Part shown: one piece after another, positions 9,133 through 17,948 of the stretch
How the letters are laid out: every line of letters starts with the position of its first letter
Position numbering within the stretch: the stretch's first letter is position 1
Source of the DNA: Pseudonocardia sp. MH-G8
GTDB taxonomy: Bacteria > Actinomycetota > Actinomycetes > Mycobacteriales > Pseudonocardiaceae
Length of the DNA: 64,000 nt
NCBI RefSeq assembly: GCF_002262885.1
Contig: NZ_NKYF01000001.1
Span: 1,054,001 to 1,118,000, forward strand
Direction of reading: 5' to 3'
Position numbers and translations under genes: made by a program
Notes under the pieces: generated by a model
Databases searched by the model: none
Told to the model about the DNA's origin: nothing
Seen by the model: only the letters and a program-made list of their open reading frames with translations

Positions 9133-10419
9133 ATGCCCGTCCTCCCCGAGCGCCCGTCGCTGCCGCACCTGCGCAAGCAGGCCAAGGCACTGCGCCGAGC
9201 CCACGCCCTCCCGCTGCACCTGGCCCAGCACGAGCTCGCCCGCTCCTACGGGTTCGCCAGCTGGCCACGGCTCGTCCGCCACGTCGAGTCCATCGGGCTG
9301 CAGGGGGTCGAGCGGGCACTCGTGCTCGCCGACCCGGCCTCGCTGGCCCCGCTGCTGTCCGCCGACCCGGCCGCGGCCACGGCCCCCGTCGCCGGCCTCC
9401 CCCCGCTGCTGGTCCTGCTGCGCCGCGCCACGGGCGCGCCCGCGGACGTGCGCCGGTGTGCGGAGCTGCTCCTGGACGCCGGTGCCGACGCCGGGAATCG
9501 CACCGCCGAGGACGGCGGCGACTGGTACCGGTCGGCGCTGTTCGAGGCCGTCGAACGGCACGACCTCGCGCTCGCCCGGCTACTCGTCGCCCGTGGTGCC
9601 ACCCCCGACGAGGACGCGTTCTACCACGCGTGCGAGCAGGCCGACCTCGGCTTCCTCGACCTGCTGCACCGCCCGGGGTTCGAGCGGCTCGTCCTCCACG
9701 CGCTCGACTTCGAGGACGCCGCCCGGCTCGGCTGGTTCCTCGACCGCGGCGTCGACCTGGACGCGCTCGGGGCCTTGCACTGGGCGGTCGGGCGCGGGCG
9801 CGGCGTGCCGATCCTCGAGATGCTCGTCGACGCGGGCGCGGGCGTCGACCGGCCGCACCCCCGCACCGGCGAACGTCCGCTCGCCGTGGCGGCCCGCTGC
9901 GGTCACCTCGCGGCGCACGACCTGCTCGCGGCGCGCGGGGCGACCGCGGAGCTGGATCCGGTCGCACGCGCCGTGCTCGCGGTCGCGCGCGGCGAGTCGG
10001 CGCAACTACCTGCGGCGCCACCGCCGCTGCCCGGTGTGCCCGGCGACGACCCCGGCTGGCTGCTCGGGCAGTTCGCGCAGCTCGGGCGCACGGAGGTCGT
10101 GCGAGCGCTGCTGGACGCGGGTGCGGCCGTGGACACCCGCGGTTGGAGCGGCTTCACCCCGCTCGACCAGGCCGCGATGCACGGCCGAACTGAGGTGGTC
10201 CGCCTGCTCGTCGAGCGCGGCGCCGACCTGGCCGACCGCGCGTTCGACGACGAGGGCCCCACGCCCCTGGACTGCGCGGTCTGGGGCGCTCGGGACAACC
10301 GGGCCGGCGACGGCGACTACGCCGGCACGGTGGCGCTCCTGCTGGCCGCAGGAGCCCCGACGACCCACGAACCGCCGACGGGCGATGCGGAGATCGACGC
10401 GCTGCTCACCCGCCCCTGA
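9133..10419 (+). CDS. Ankyrin-repeat protein
   Basis: The 428-residue protein starts with a helical N-terminal module typical of bacterial ankyrin proteins (LPHLRKQAKALRRA ... ARSYGFASWPRLVRHVE, about 7-55). Several ankyrin-like repeats follow, recognisable by LLLDAGADAGNR, LLVARGATPD, MLVDAGAGVDRPHPRTGERPLAVAA, LLDAGAAVDTRGWSGFTPLDQAAMHGRTEVVRLLVERGAD and LLLAAGAP. It has no signal peptide or catalytic motif, so it is probably a cytoplasmic protein-binding scaffold. The frame is open far upstream, but the ATG at 9133 matches the conserved module. It ends at a strong hairpin and converges with the symporter. Confidence 0.8.
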   Translation: MPVLPERPSLPHLRKQAKALRRAHALPLHLAQHELARSYGFASWPRLVRHVESIGLQGVERALVLADPASLAPLLSADPAAATAPVAGLPPLLVLLRRATGAPADVRRCAELLLDAGADAGNRTAEDGGDWYRSALFEAVERHDLALARLLVARGATPDEDAFYHACEQADLGFLDLLHRPGFERLVLHALDFEDAARLGWFLDRGVDLDALGALHWAVGRGRGVPILEMLVDAGAGVDRPHPRTGERPLAVAARCGHLAAHDLLAARGATAELDPVARAVLAVARGESAQLPAAPPPLPGVPGDDPGWLLGQFAQLGRTEVVRALLDAGAAVDTRGWSGFTPLDQAAMHGRTEVVRLLVERGADLADRAFDDEGPTPLDCAVWGARDNRAGDGDYAGTVALLLAAGAPTTHEPPTGDAEIDALLTRP

Positions 10420-10421
10420 TG

Positions 10422-10472
10422 GCAGCAAAGCCACTTTCCTGCCATCTGGTGGCGGGAAAGTGGCTCTGCTGC
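10422..10472. terminator. Long hairpin between ankyrin gene and symporter
   Basis: Arms of 23 bp (10422-10444 and 10450-10472) pair with only two imperfect positions around a 5-nt loop (tctgg). The arms contain aaagccactttcc / gggaaagtggct. It starts directly after the ankyrin stop codon and ends 12 bp before the symporter stop. It is a likely bidirectional terminator. Confidence 0.75.
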
Positions 10473-10484
10473 AACTCGCTCGGG

Positions 10485-11813
10485 CTACGCCGCGGAGGCC
10501 AGGGTCGGCGCGGGCTCGTCCTCTCGGAGCGGGTCGGCGCCGCGCGGGGCGCTGTAGCGCTCCATGTCGAGGATGCCCTCGCGCTTGGCCACGATCGTGG
10601 GCACCAGGGCCTGGCCGGCCACGTTGGTGGCGGTGCGCATCATGTCCAGGACCGGGTCGATGGCGAGCAGCAGCCCGACGCCGGCCAGCGGCAGGCCGAG
10701 CGTGGACAGCGTGAGCGTCAGCATCACGACGGCACCGGTCAGGCCCGCGGTGGCGGCCGAGCCGACCACCGAGACGAACACGATCAGCAGGTAGTCGGAG
10801 ACGTCGAGCTGGACGCCGAACACCTGCGCCACGAAGATGGCCGCGAGCGCCGGGTAGATGGCCGCGCAGCCGTCCATCTTGGTGGTGGCGCCGATCGGCA
10901 CCGCGAACGACGCGTACTCGCGCGGCACGCCGAGGTTCTGCTCGGTGACCCGCTGCGTGAGCGGCATCGTGCCCACCGACGAACGGGACACGAAGCCGAG
11001 CTGGATCGCCGGCCACGCGCCGGAGAAGAACTTCAGCGGGTTGAGCCCGTGGGCCCAGGCCAGCAGCGGGTAGACGACGAACAGCACGATCGCGCAGCCC
11101 ACGTAGACGGCCGCGGTGAACGTCGCCAGCGGTGCGAGCAGGTCCCAGCCGTAGCTGGCGACGGCGTTGCCCAGCAGGCCGATCGTGCCGAGCGGGGCCA
11201 GCCGGATGATCCACCACAGGACCTTCTGGACGATCGCCAGCGCGGACTCGGTGAAGGCCAGGAACGGCGCGGCCTTCTCCCCCACCCGCAGCGCCGCGAC
11301 CCCGACCACGATCGCCAGCACGACGATCTGCAGGACGTTGAACGAGAGGGTGCCGGTGCCCTCCTGGGCGTCGACGTCGATGCCGGCCCCGAGGACGTTC
11401 GCCGGGATCAGGCTGGTGAGGAAGTCGGTCCAGGAGCCCTGCGTGGACGGCGCCTCGGCGCCTGCGGTGTCGAGCGTGACGCCGCGGCCCGGGTTGACGA
11501 CCAGTCCGAGCGTGATGCCGATGACGACCGCGATCAGCGAGGTGATCGCGAACCACAGCAGGGTGCGGGTGGCCAGCCGGGCAGCGTTCGCGACCTGCCG
11601 CAGCTGGGCGATGCTCACCACGATCGCGGTGAACACCAGCGGCGGCACGGCCACGCGCAGCAGGTCGACGAACGTGGAGCCGACGGCGTCGAGGGCGCCG
11701 GTCAGCCAGTTGTCCTCGCCCAGTCCACGGGCGACGACTCCCAGCGCGACGCCCAGCACCAGGGCGATGAGGATCTGGGCGCCGAAGGGCACCCGTCGGA
11801 GGCGAGCGAGCAT
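10485..11813 (-). CDS. Dicarboxylate/amino acid:cation symporter (SDF family)
   Basis: This 442-residue polytopic inner-membrane protein belongs to the GltP/DctA family, which imports C4-dicarboxylates or acidic amino acids with H+ or Na+. It shows the family features: eight predicted membrane helices, the serine-rich re-entrant loop (FVSRSSVGTMPLT), the GATTKMDG segment, and the last conserved region with DMMRTATNVAGQ, where the Asp and Asn take part in substrate and cation binding. The start is ATG 11813. The substrate cannot be read from sequence. It has no obvious partner genes and follows the cystathionine beta-synthase gene on the same strand after about 70 bp. Confidence 0.88.
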   Translation of the reverse strand: MLARLRRVPFGAQILIALVLGVALGVVARGLGEDNWLTGALDAVGSTFVDLLRVAVPPLVFTAIVVSIAQLRQVANAARLATRTLLWFAITSLIAVVIGITLGLVVNPGRGVTLDTAGAEAPSTQGSWTDFLTSLIPANVLGAGIDVDAQEGTGTLSFNVLQIVVLAIVVGVAALRVGEKAAPFLAFTESALAIVQKVLWWIIRLAPLGTIGLLGNAVASYGWDLLAPLATFTAAVYVGCAIVLFVVYPLLAWAHGLNPLKFFSGAWPAIQLGFVSRSSVGTMPLTQRVTEQNLGVPREYASFAVPIGATTKMDGCAAIYPALAAIFVAQVFGVQLDVSDYLLIVFVSVVGSAATAGLTGAVVMLTLTLSTLGLPLAGVGLLLAIDPVLDMMRTATNVAGQALVPTIVAKREGILDMERYSAPRGADPLREDEPAPTLASAA

Positions 11814-11884
11814 TCATGTATCAATGCCCGCGCGGGAGCCTCGATTCCCACGTGACCTGTGAAGCGCGCCGCTTGCGCGCGACC

Positions 11885-13249
11885 TCAGCTGCCGAGGAAC
11901 GCCAGCACGTCGGAGCGGGTCACCACGCCCGCAGGCTTGCCGTCCACCAGCACGAGCGCCGCGTCGGCGTCGGCGAACGCGCCCATCGCCGTGTCCAGGG
12001 GTTCGCCCGCACCGATCGTGGGCAGCGCCGCGGACATGTGCTTCTCGAGCCGGTCCGACAGCTGGGCCCGCCCGGTGAACAGCGCGTCGAGCAGGTCCCG
12101 CTCCACGACGGCTCCGGCCACCTCCGCCGCCATCACCGGCGGCTCGGCACGCACGACCGGCATCTGCGACACGTGGAACTCCCGCAGGTAGTGCACGGCG
12201 TCGGCCACGGTCTCGTTCGGGTGAGCGTGCACCAGGTCGGGCATCGAACCGTCCTTGCGCCGCAGCACGTCCCCGACCGTGGAGCCCTCCGTCGGCGGCA
12301 TGAACCCGTAGCTGGCCATCCACTTGTCGTTGAACACCTTGCCGAGGTAGCCGCGCCCGCCGTCGGGCAGCAGGACGACGACCACCGCGTCCGGCGGCAG
12401 CTCGCGCGCCACCCGCAGGGCGGCCACCACCGCCATCCCGCAGGAGCCGCCGACGAGCATCGCCTCCTCGCGGGCGAGCCGGCGCGTCATCGCGAAGGAG
12501 TCGGCGTCGGAGACCGGCACGATCCGGTCGCAGATGTTCTTGTCGTAGGTGGTGGGCCAGAAGTCCTCGCCGACACCCTCCACGAGGTAGGGCCGCCCGC
12601 CCCCGCCGCTGTAGACCGATCCCTCGGGGTCGGCGCCGATCACCTGCACCCGGCCGTCGGACACCTCCTTGAGGTAGCGCCCCGTGCCGCTGATCGTGCC
12701 GCCGGTGCCGATGCCGGCCACGAAGTGCGTGATGCGCCCGTCGGTCTGCTCCCACAGCTCCGGCCCCGTGCCGAAGTAGTGCGACTCGGGGTTGTGCTGG
12801 TTGGCGTACTGGTTGGGCTTCCACGCGCCGTCGATCTCGCCGACGAGCCGGTCCGACACCTGGTAGTAGGAGTCGGGGTGGTCGGGGTCCACGGCCGTGG
12901 GGCAGACGACGACCTCGGCGCCGTACGCGCGCAGCACGTTGCGCTTGTCCTCGCTCACCTTGTCCGGGCAGACGAACACGCACTGGTAACCCTTGCGCTG
13001 AGCGATCATCGCCAGCCCGACGCCGGTGTTGCCCGAGGTCGGCTCGACGATCGTGCCGCCCGGCCGCAGCTCGCCGGATGCCTCCGCGGCCTCGACCATG
13101 CGCAGCGCGATGCGGTCCTTGACGCTGCCGCCCGGATTGAAGTACTCCACCTTCGCCAGCACGGGGGCCGAGATGCCCTCCGCGACGGCCCCGAGCCGGA
13201 CGAGAGGCGTGTTCCCGACCAGGTCGGCGACGTGCTCGACGTAGCGCAT
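11885..13249 (-). CDS. cbs: Cystathionine beta-synthase
   Basis: The enzyme condenses homocysteine with serine to cystathionine, the first step of reverse transsulfuration. From the ATG at 13249 the protein has 454 residues. A fold-type-II PLP domain carries K44 in NPGGSVK44DRIA, TSGNTGVGLA, and the glycine-rich GTGGTISGTGRYLKE. A linker follows, then two CBS domains (about 320-454, VHAHPNETVADAVHYLREFHVSQMPVV and the final GVVTRSDVLAFLGS), so it is the full-length type likely to be controlled by an adenosyl ligand. Upstream in-frame starts exist (13258, 13303) but do not fit the family. It diverges from a sigma factor gene. Confidence 0.92.
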   Translation of the reverse strand: MRYVEHVADLVGNTPLVRLGAVAEGISAPVLAKVEYFNPGGSVKDRIALRMVEAAEASGELRPGGTIVEPTSGNTGVGLAMIAQRKGYQCVFVCPDKVSEDKRNVLRAYGAEVVVCPTAVDPDHPDSYYQVSDRLVGEIDGAWKPNQYANQHNPESHYFGTGPELWEQTDGRITHFVAGIGTGGTISGTGRYLKEVSDGRVQVIGADPEGSVYSGGGGRPYLVEGVGEDFWPTTYDKNICDRIVPVSDADSFAMTRRLAREEAMLVGGSCGMAVVAALRVARELPPDAVVVVLLPDGGRGYLGKVFNDKWMASYGFMPPTEGSTVGDVLRRKDGSMPDLVHAHPNETVADAVHYLREFHVSQMPVVRAEPPVMAAEVAGAVVERDLLDALFTGRAQLSDRLEKHMSAALPTIGAGEPLDTAMGAFADADAALVLVDGKPAGVVTRSDVLAFLGS

Positions 13250-13475
13250 GGGCACCATGGTCGCACCCGATGCCGCGCCACTCGGCGGTGACCGGGCCCC
13301 CATCGAGGCTGCGTGCGACGACAGGGCCGCACTCCGACCGTCCGAACGGAAGCGCGAGAGGCCGCGTACGGGCTACTGTTCGCCGTCGAGCATCGACCCT
13401 GTCGGGGGACGGGGGGCGGGAGCGCCGCACGTACGGCGAGCTCGAGGGGCCGATCGACCTGCAGGAGGGGTACCG

Positions 13476-14105
13476 GTGTCAGCCACCGGGGACGAGGTGA
13501 TCGGGGTGGAGGGGGCCGACCGGGCCGAAACGAGCCGGTCGGCCCGTCGTGATGCCGAGTTGAACCGGCTCGCCGTCCTGGCCTCCGGCGGCGACCGCGC
13601 CGCGATGGAGGAGTTGCTGGGTCACATCCGACCCATGGTCGTGCACTACTGCCGGGCCCGCATCGGCCACGGGCAGCTCGGAGCCCAGTCGGCCGAGGAC
13701 GTCGCCCAGGACACGCTGCTGGCCGTGAGCGGCGCCTTGGTGCGCTGGCGCCCCGAGAAGCGGGTGATGGCGTTCGTCCACGGCATCGCCGGCAACAAGG
13801 TGGTCGACGCCTACCGCGCCGCGGGCCGGGACCACTCCGTGCCCACGGACGTCGTACCCGACGCGCCGGACGTCGAGCACGGGCCGGAGCAGGCGGCACT
13901 GCGCCGCAGCCTGGTGGCGGAGCTGCGCGAGCTGCTCGACGAGCTCCCCGAGAACCACCGCGAGATCCTCGTGCTGCGGGTGGCACTGGGCATGAGCGCG
14001 GTGGAGACCGCGCACATCGTGGGGTCCACCCCCGGGGCCGTACGGGTGGCGCAGCACCGCGCGCTGACGAAGCTGCGCGAGTTCGCCGCGCAGCGCACGA
14101 CCTGA
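13476..14105 (+). CDS. shbA: Alternative sigma factor, SigD/ShbA type
   Basis: This is an ECF-sized sigma-70 factor of 209 residues. It has region 2 (about 45-115: VVHYCRARIGHGQLGAQSAEDVAQDTLLAV) and region 4 (about 150-205: LDELPENHREILVLRVALGMSAVETAHIVGSTPGAVRVAQHRALTKLREF). It closely resembles M. tuberculosis SigD and Streptomyces ShbA as I remember them; ShbA drives expression of the principal sigma factor. The GTG at 13476 is chosen because GGAGGGG ends 6 nt before it and the upstream frame overlaps the cbs promoter. No anti-sigma gene is adjacent. It converges with the ECF42 gene, leaving only an 11-bp gap. Confidence 0.85.
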   Translation: MSATGDEVIGVEGADRAETSRSARRDAELNRLAVLASGGDRAAMEELLGHIRPMVVHYCRARIGHGQLGAQSAEDVAQDTLLAVSGALVRWRPEKRVMAFVHGIAGNKVVDAYRAAGRDHSVPTDVVPDAPDVEHGPEQAALRRSLVAELRELLDELPENHREILVLRVALGMSAVETAHIVGSTPGAVRVAQHRALTKLREFAAQRTT

Positions 14106-14116
14106 TCCTCCGACCG

Positions 14117-15388
14117 TCAACCGCGCTCCACCTCCGCGATCCTGCGCCGCAGGAACGCGCGTTCCGGCTCGTTGCCCACCAGGGCCAGCGCTTGCCGGTA
14201 CGCGACCGCCGCCTCGGCGCGGCGGCCGAGCCGGCGCAGCAGGTCGGCCCGGGCGGCGGGCAGCAGGTGGTAGGCGCACAGGCGCTCGTCGGCGGACAGC
14301 GCGTCGAGCAGGACCAGCCCGGCCGCCGCGCCGTCGCGCATCGCCACCGCGACGGCGCGGTTGAGGGCTACCAGCGGCGACGGGGCGACGTCGCCGAGCA
14401 CGTCGTAGAGCGCCACGATCTGCGGCCAGTCGGTGGTCGCGACGTCGGCCGCCTCGTCGTGCAGCGCCGCGATCGCCGCCTGCAGCGCGTACTGGCCGGG
14501 TCGGGCCCACCGATCGCTCGACCCGGGGCTCAGCGCCTCGACCACCAGGAGACGGCCCTCCGCGATGCGCTGGGCGTCCCACAGCGAGCGGTCCTGGTCG
14601 TCGAGCAGCACCAGGTCGCCGGAGGGCGCGATGCGCGCCTCGCGCCGGGCATCGACGAGCAGGAACAGCGCCAGCAGGCCTGTGACCTCCGGCTCCTGCG
14701 GCAGCAGCCGGTGCAGGATCCGGGCCAGCCGGATCGCCTCCGCCGCCAGGTCGGTCCGCACGAGGGCCGGTCCCGCGCTCGCCGCGTAGCCCTCGGTGAA
14801 GATCGCATAGAGCACGCGGAGGACACCGGGTAGGCGATCGGCCAGCTCGTGCGCCTCGGGCACCCGGAACGGGATCCGCGCCAGCCTGATCTTGCGCTTG
14901 GCCCGCACGATCCGCTGCGCCATGGTGGCCGCCGGCACCAGGAACGCCCGCGCCACCTCGGCCGTCGCGAGGCCGGCGAGGCAACGCAGCGTCAGCGCCG
15001 TCTGCGCCTGGAGCGGCAGGGCCGGGTGGCAGCAGGTGAAGAACAACCGCAGCCGCTCGTCGGGCACGTCCCCGTCCGTGTCCCCGCCGGCAGCAGGGGT
15101 CGGCTCGTCGCGGTCGACCTCGGCCTGCAGCACCGCGAGGCGCGCGGCGTACGCCTTGTCGCGGCGCAGCCGGTCGACGGCCCTGCGTCGCGCGGTGGTG
15201 AGCAGCCACGCGCCCGGCCGCCGGGGCACGCCGTCGACGGGCCAGCGCTCCAACGCGGCCGCGACGGCGTCCGAGGCGACGTCCTCGGCCAGGTCGAGGT
15301 CTCCGAACTGGCGCACGAGCGAGGCGAGCAGCCGGCCCCGCTCCTCGCGGAAGGCCGCTTCGACGGGACCGGCCGCCCCGGCGCTCAC
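14117..15388 (-). CDS. ECF42-type sigma factor with C-terminal TPR-like extension
   Basis: The 423-residue protein has sigma region 2 (LVRQFGDLDLAEDVASDAVAAALERW) and region 4 (FLVPAATMAQRIVRAKRKIRLARIPF), then a long helical extension (about 200-423; the DUF6596/TPR-like part, ending AVAYRQALALVGNEPERAFLRRRI). That architecture, together with the DGPF gene beside it, defines the ECF42 group, which has no anti-sigma factor. The extension is thought to control activity. The GTG start at 15388 overlaps the DGPF stop by 4 nt (GTGA), so translation is probably coupled. The open frame continues far upstream but is only the antisense of the DGPF gene. Confidence 0.88.
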   Translation of the reverse strand: MSAGAAGPVEAAFREERGRLLASLVRQFGDLDLAEDVASDAVAAALERWPVDGVPRRPGAWLLTTARRRAVDRLRRDKAYAARLAVLQAEVDRDEPTPAAGGDTDGDVPDERLRLFFTCCHPALPLQAQTALTLRCLAGLATAEVARAFLVPAATMAQRIVRAKRKIRLARIPFRVPEAHELADRLPGVLRVLYAIFTEGYAASAGPALVRTDLAAEAIRLARILHRLLPQEPEVTGLLALFLLVDARREARIAPSGDLVLLDDQDRSLWDAQRIAEGRLLVVEALSPGSSDRWARPGQYALQAAIAALHDEAADVATTDWPQIVALYDVLGDVAPSPLVALNRAVAVAMRDGAAAGLVLLDALSADERLCAYHLLPAARADLLRRLGRRAEAAVAYRQALALVGNEPERAFLRRRIAEVERG

Positions 15389-15744
15389 GGCTGCTCGAAC
15401 TCCATGACCGGCCGCACCTCGATCCGGCTCCCGTGCTGCGCGCCCGGGCAGCGAGCCGCCCAGTCGAGTGCGGCATCGAGGTCCGGGACGTCGAGCAGGT
15501 AGTAGCCGCCCAGCATCTCCCGGGTCTCGGCGAACGGCCCGTCGGTGACGATCCGATCCCCGTCCTCGCGCACCTCCACCGTGGTGGCCGTCTCGACGCC
15601 CTGCAGAGCGTCGCTCGCGATCCGCACCCCGGCGTCGGCGATGGCCTTCTCGTAGGCCCAGTACTCGTCCAGCACCCGCTGGACGGCTTCCTCGGACGAC
15701 GGCTGGACGTCCTGCGCCCCGTAGATCAGCAGCATGTACTTCAT
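15385..15744 (-). CDS. YCII/DGPF-domain protein
   Basis: The 119-residue protein begins MKYMLLIYG and has the signature DGPF motif in TDGPFAETREMLGGYYLLD (about 68-86), with an overall ferredoxin-like YCII fold. DGPF proteins are the typical genetic partners, and often the regulon, of ECF42 sigma factors. Their reaction is unknown. It is the first gene of the pair and shares a GTGA overlap with the sigma gene downstream. A purine-rich GAGGGAGCC precedes its ATG. The 180-bp gap to the divergent thiolase should hold its promoter, which would be an ECF42 target if autoregulated. Confidence 0.9.
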   Translation of the reverse strand: MKYMLLIYGAQDVQPSSEEAVQRVLDEYWAYEKAIADAGVRIASDALQGVETATTVEVREDGDRIVTDGPFAETREMLGGYYLLDVPDLDAALDWAARCPGAQHGSRIEVRPVMEFEQP

Positions 15745-15925
15745 CTCGGCTCCCTCGTGTCGCCGGTGGCCGGATCACCACCAGCATGACGACGAACGAG
15801 GCCGCAGGGAATCGACACAGCGCTCGGGGACGTGCGGCACAGCACCCCGTCACAGCGCTCCCGCTGCCGGTTACCGGCACGTAGGCTCAGGCCGACAGCC
15901 ACCGCCAGCGCGAGGAGAGACGACG

Positions 15926-17146
15926 ATGCCCGAAGCCGTGATCGTCGCGGCCGCCCGGTCCCCGATCGGGCGCGCCTTCAAGGGTTCGCTCACCACGATC
16001 CGCCCCGACGACCTGACCGTGCAGATGGTGCGCGCCGCCCTCGCCCAGGTCCCCCAGCTCGACCCGGCCGACATCGACGACCTCATGCTCGGCTGCGGTC
16101 TGCCCGGCGGCGAGCAGGGCTTCAACATGGCGCGGGTCGTCGCCGTGCTGCTCGGTCACGACACGCTGCCGGGTACCACGGTCACCCGGTACTGCTCGTC
16201 CTCGCTGCAGACCACCCGGATGGCGCTGCACGCGATCAAGGCGGGCGAGGGCGACGTCTTCGTCTCCGCGGGTGTGGAGACGGTGTCGCGGTTCGCGAAG
16301 GGCAACTCAGACTCCCACCCCGACACCCACAACCCGGTCTTCGGCGACGCCGAGGACCGCACCCGGCACATCGCCGAGAACGGCGCCGACGACTGGAACG
16401 ACCCGCGCGGCGACGAGCACCTGCCCGACGTCTACATCGCGATGGGCCAGACCGCGGAGAACCTCGCCCGGCTCAAGGGCGTCACCCGCGAGGACATGGA
16501 CCGCTTCGGCGTCCGCTCGCAGAACCTCGCCGAGAAGTCCATCGCCAACGGGTTCTTCGCCCGCGAGATCACCCCGGTCGCACTGCCCGACGGCTCCGTG
16601 GTCGAGAAGGACGACGGCCCCCGCGCCGGCGTCACCTACGAGGGCGTGAGCCAGCTCAAGCCGGTGTTCCGCCCCGACGGGCGGGTCACGGCAGGCAACT
16701 GCTGCCCGCTCAACGACGGTGCGGCCGCGCTCGTGATCATGTCCGACACCAAGGCGGCCGAGCTCGGTATCACCCCGCTCGCCCGCGTGATCTCCACCGG
16801 CGTCTCCGGGATCTCGCCGGAGATCATGGGCCTCGGCCCGGTGGACGCCTCGACGCAGGCGCTGGCCCGCGCGGGCATGTCCATCGACGACGTCGACCTC
16901 GTCGAGATCAACGAGGCCTTCGCCGCGCAGGTCCTGCCCTCGGCCCGCGACCTCGGCATCGACGAGGAGAAGCTGAACGTCAACGGCGGCGCCATCGCGC
17001 TCGGCCACCCGTTCGGCATGACCGGTGCCCGCATCACCACCACCCTGCTCAACGGCCTTCGCGCGCACGACAAGACGATCGGCCTGGAGACCATGTGCGT
17101 CGGCGGCGGCCAGGGCATGGCGATGGTGCTCGAACGGCTGAGCTGA
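15926..17146 (+). CDS. Acetyl-CoA C-acyltransferase (thiolase)
   Basis: This thiolase joins or cleaves acyl-CoA and acetyl-CoA in beta-oxidation. The 406-residue protein has the nucleophilic cysteine C90 (TRYC90SSSLQT), the general base H361 (GHPFG) and the second cysteine C391 (MCVGGGQG). The NEAF motif (EINEAFAAQ) is also present, so it is catalytically complete. The ATG at 15926 follows GAGGAGAG. It is probably the FadA3-like thiolase that lies near cbs in mycobacteria, an orthology inferred from gene order. No hydratase or dehydrogenase partner is next to it. Confidence 0.9.
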   Translation: MPEAVIVAAARSPIGRAFKGSLTTIRPDDLTVQMVRAALAQVPQLDPADIDDLMLGCGLPGGEQGFNMARVVAVLLGHDTLPGTTVTRYCSSSLQTTRMALHAIKAGEGDVFVSAGVETVSRFAKGNSDSHPDTHNPVFGDAEDRTRHIAENGADDWNDPRGDEHLPDVYIAMGQTAENLARLKGVTREDMDRFGVRSQNLAEKSIANGFFAREITPVALPDGSVVEKDDGPRAGVTYEGVSQLKPVFRPDGRVTAGNCCPLNDGAAALVIMSDTKAAELGITPLARVISTGVSGISPEIMGLGPVDASTQALARAGMSIDDVDLVEINEAFAAQVLPSARDLGIDEEKLNVNGGAIALGHPFGMTGARITTTLLNGLRAHDKTIGLETMCVGGGQGMAMVLERLS

Positions 17147-17246
17147 GGCGCGAACGGGGCATTGCCGGGCCGGCGGCTCAGGAGGATCGTGGCTGCTCGC
17201 CGGCAGCGCCGCCGGGGTGCTGCCCCGATCCGTGAGGGGGTGGGTC

Positions 17247-17867
17247 GTGCACGCACGCTCCACCACGATCCGCGCGCACCCGGAGTCGATCGACGCGGGC
17301 ATCGCGCACGTCCGCGACGAGGTCATGCCCATGGTGCTGGGCATGGAGGGCTGCACCGGCATGTCCATGCTCGTCGACCGCAGGTCGGGCCACTGCATCG
17401 TCACCACCGCGTGGCAGTCGATGGAGGCGATGCAGGACAGCGCCGACGGGGTGCGGTCGGCCCGCGAGCGCGCCGCCGAGATGCTCGGCGGCAGACCGCA
17501 GGTCGACGAGTGGGAGGTCGCGGTCATGCACCGCGACCACACCTCGACCCCCGGCGCCTGCGTCCGCGTCACCTGGGTGCGGATGCAGCCCGACCAGGTC
17601 GAGCACGGGATCGACGTCTACCGGATGGCGATCCTGCCGGCCACACAGGAGTTCGAGGGGTTCTGCAGCGCCAGCCTCATGGTGGACCGCACGGGCGGCT
17701 ACGCCGTCTCGTCGGTGACGTTCGACAGCCGCGAGGCCATGGAACGCAGCCGCGCACGTGGCGAGGAGCTGCGTGAGCACAGCGCCGGGGAGGCGGGCAT
17801 CGAGATCATGGAGGTCGGCGAGTTCGAGCTCGCGATGGCCCACCTCCGCGTGCCCGAGATGGCCTGA
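17247..17867 (+). CDS. Tandem ABM-like (dimeric alpha-beta barrel) protein
   Basis: The GTG start at 17247, six nt after GAGGGGG, gives 206 residues. Two similar halves (about 1-100 and 105-206) each have the look of an antibiotic-biosynthesis-monooxygenase/ferredoxin-like fold. The first half has MPMVLGMEGCTGMSMLVDRRSGHCIVTTAWQSMEAM; the second has QEFEGFCSASLMVDRTGGYAVSSVTFDSREAM. Such single-chain pseudo-dimers are found in stress-response and small monooxygenase-like proteins. No active site can be named. It lies 100 bp after the thiolase on the same strand, ends at a hairpin terminator and converges with the BI-1 gene. Confidence 0.65.
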   Translation: MHARSTTIRAHPESIDAGIAHVRDEVMPMVLGMEGCTGMSMLVDRRSGHCIVTTAWQSMEAMQDSADGVRSARERAAEMLGGRPQVDEWEVAVMHRDHTSTPGACVRVTWVRMQPDQVEHGIDVYRMAILPATQEFEGFCSASLMVDRTGGYAVSSVTFDSREAMERSRARGEELREHSAGEAGIEIMEVGEFELAMAHLRVPEMA

Positions 17868-17891
17868 CGCGACAGGGGTCCGACACGACAG

Positions 17892-17924
17892 CGGCGCCCG
17901 CCCCCTTGCCGGGGACGGGCGCCG
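17892..17924. terminator. GC-rich hairpin terminator
   Basis: The arms cggcgcccgccccc and ggggacgggcgccg pair along 14 bp with one mismatch around a 5-nt loop. The hairpin lies between the convergent ABM-like gene and the Bax-inhibitor-like gene and could serve both strands. Confidence 0.65.
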
Positions 17925-17948
17925 TGGTCGGTCAGGAGCGGCCGGAGG

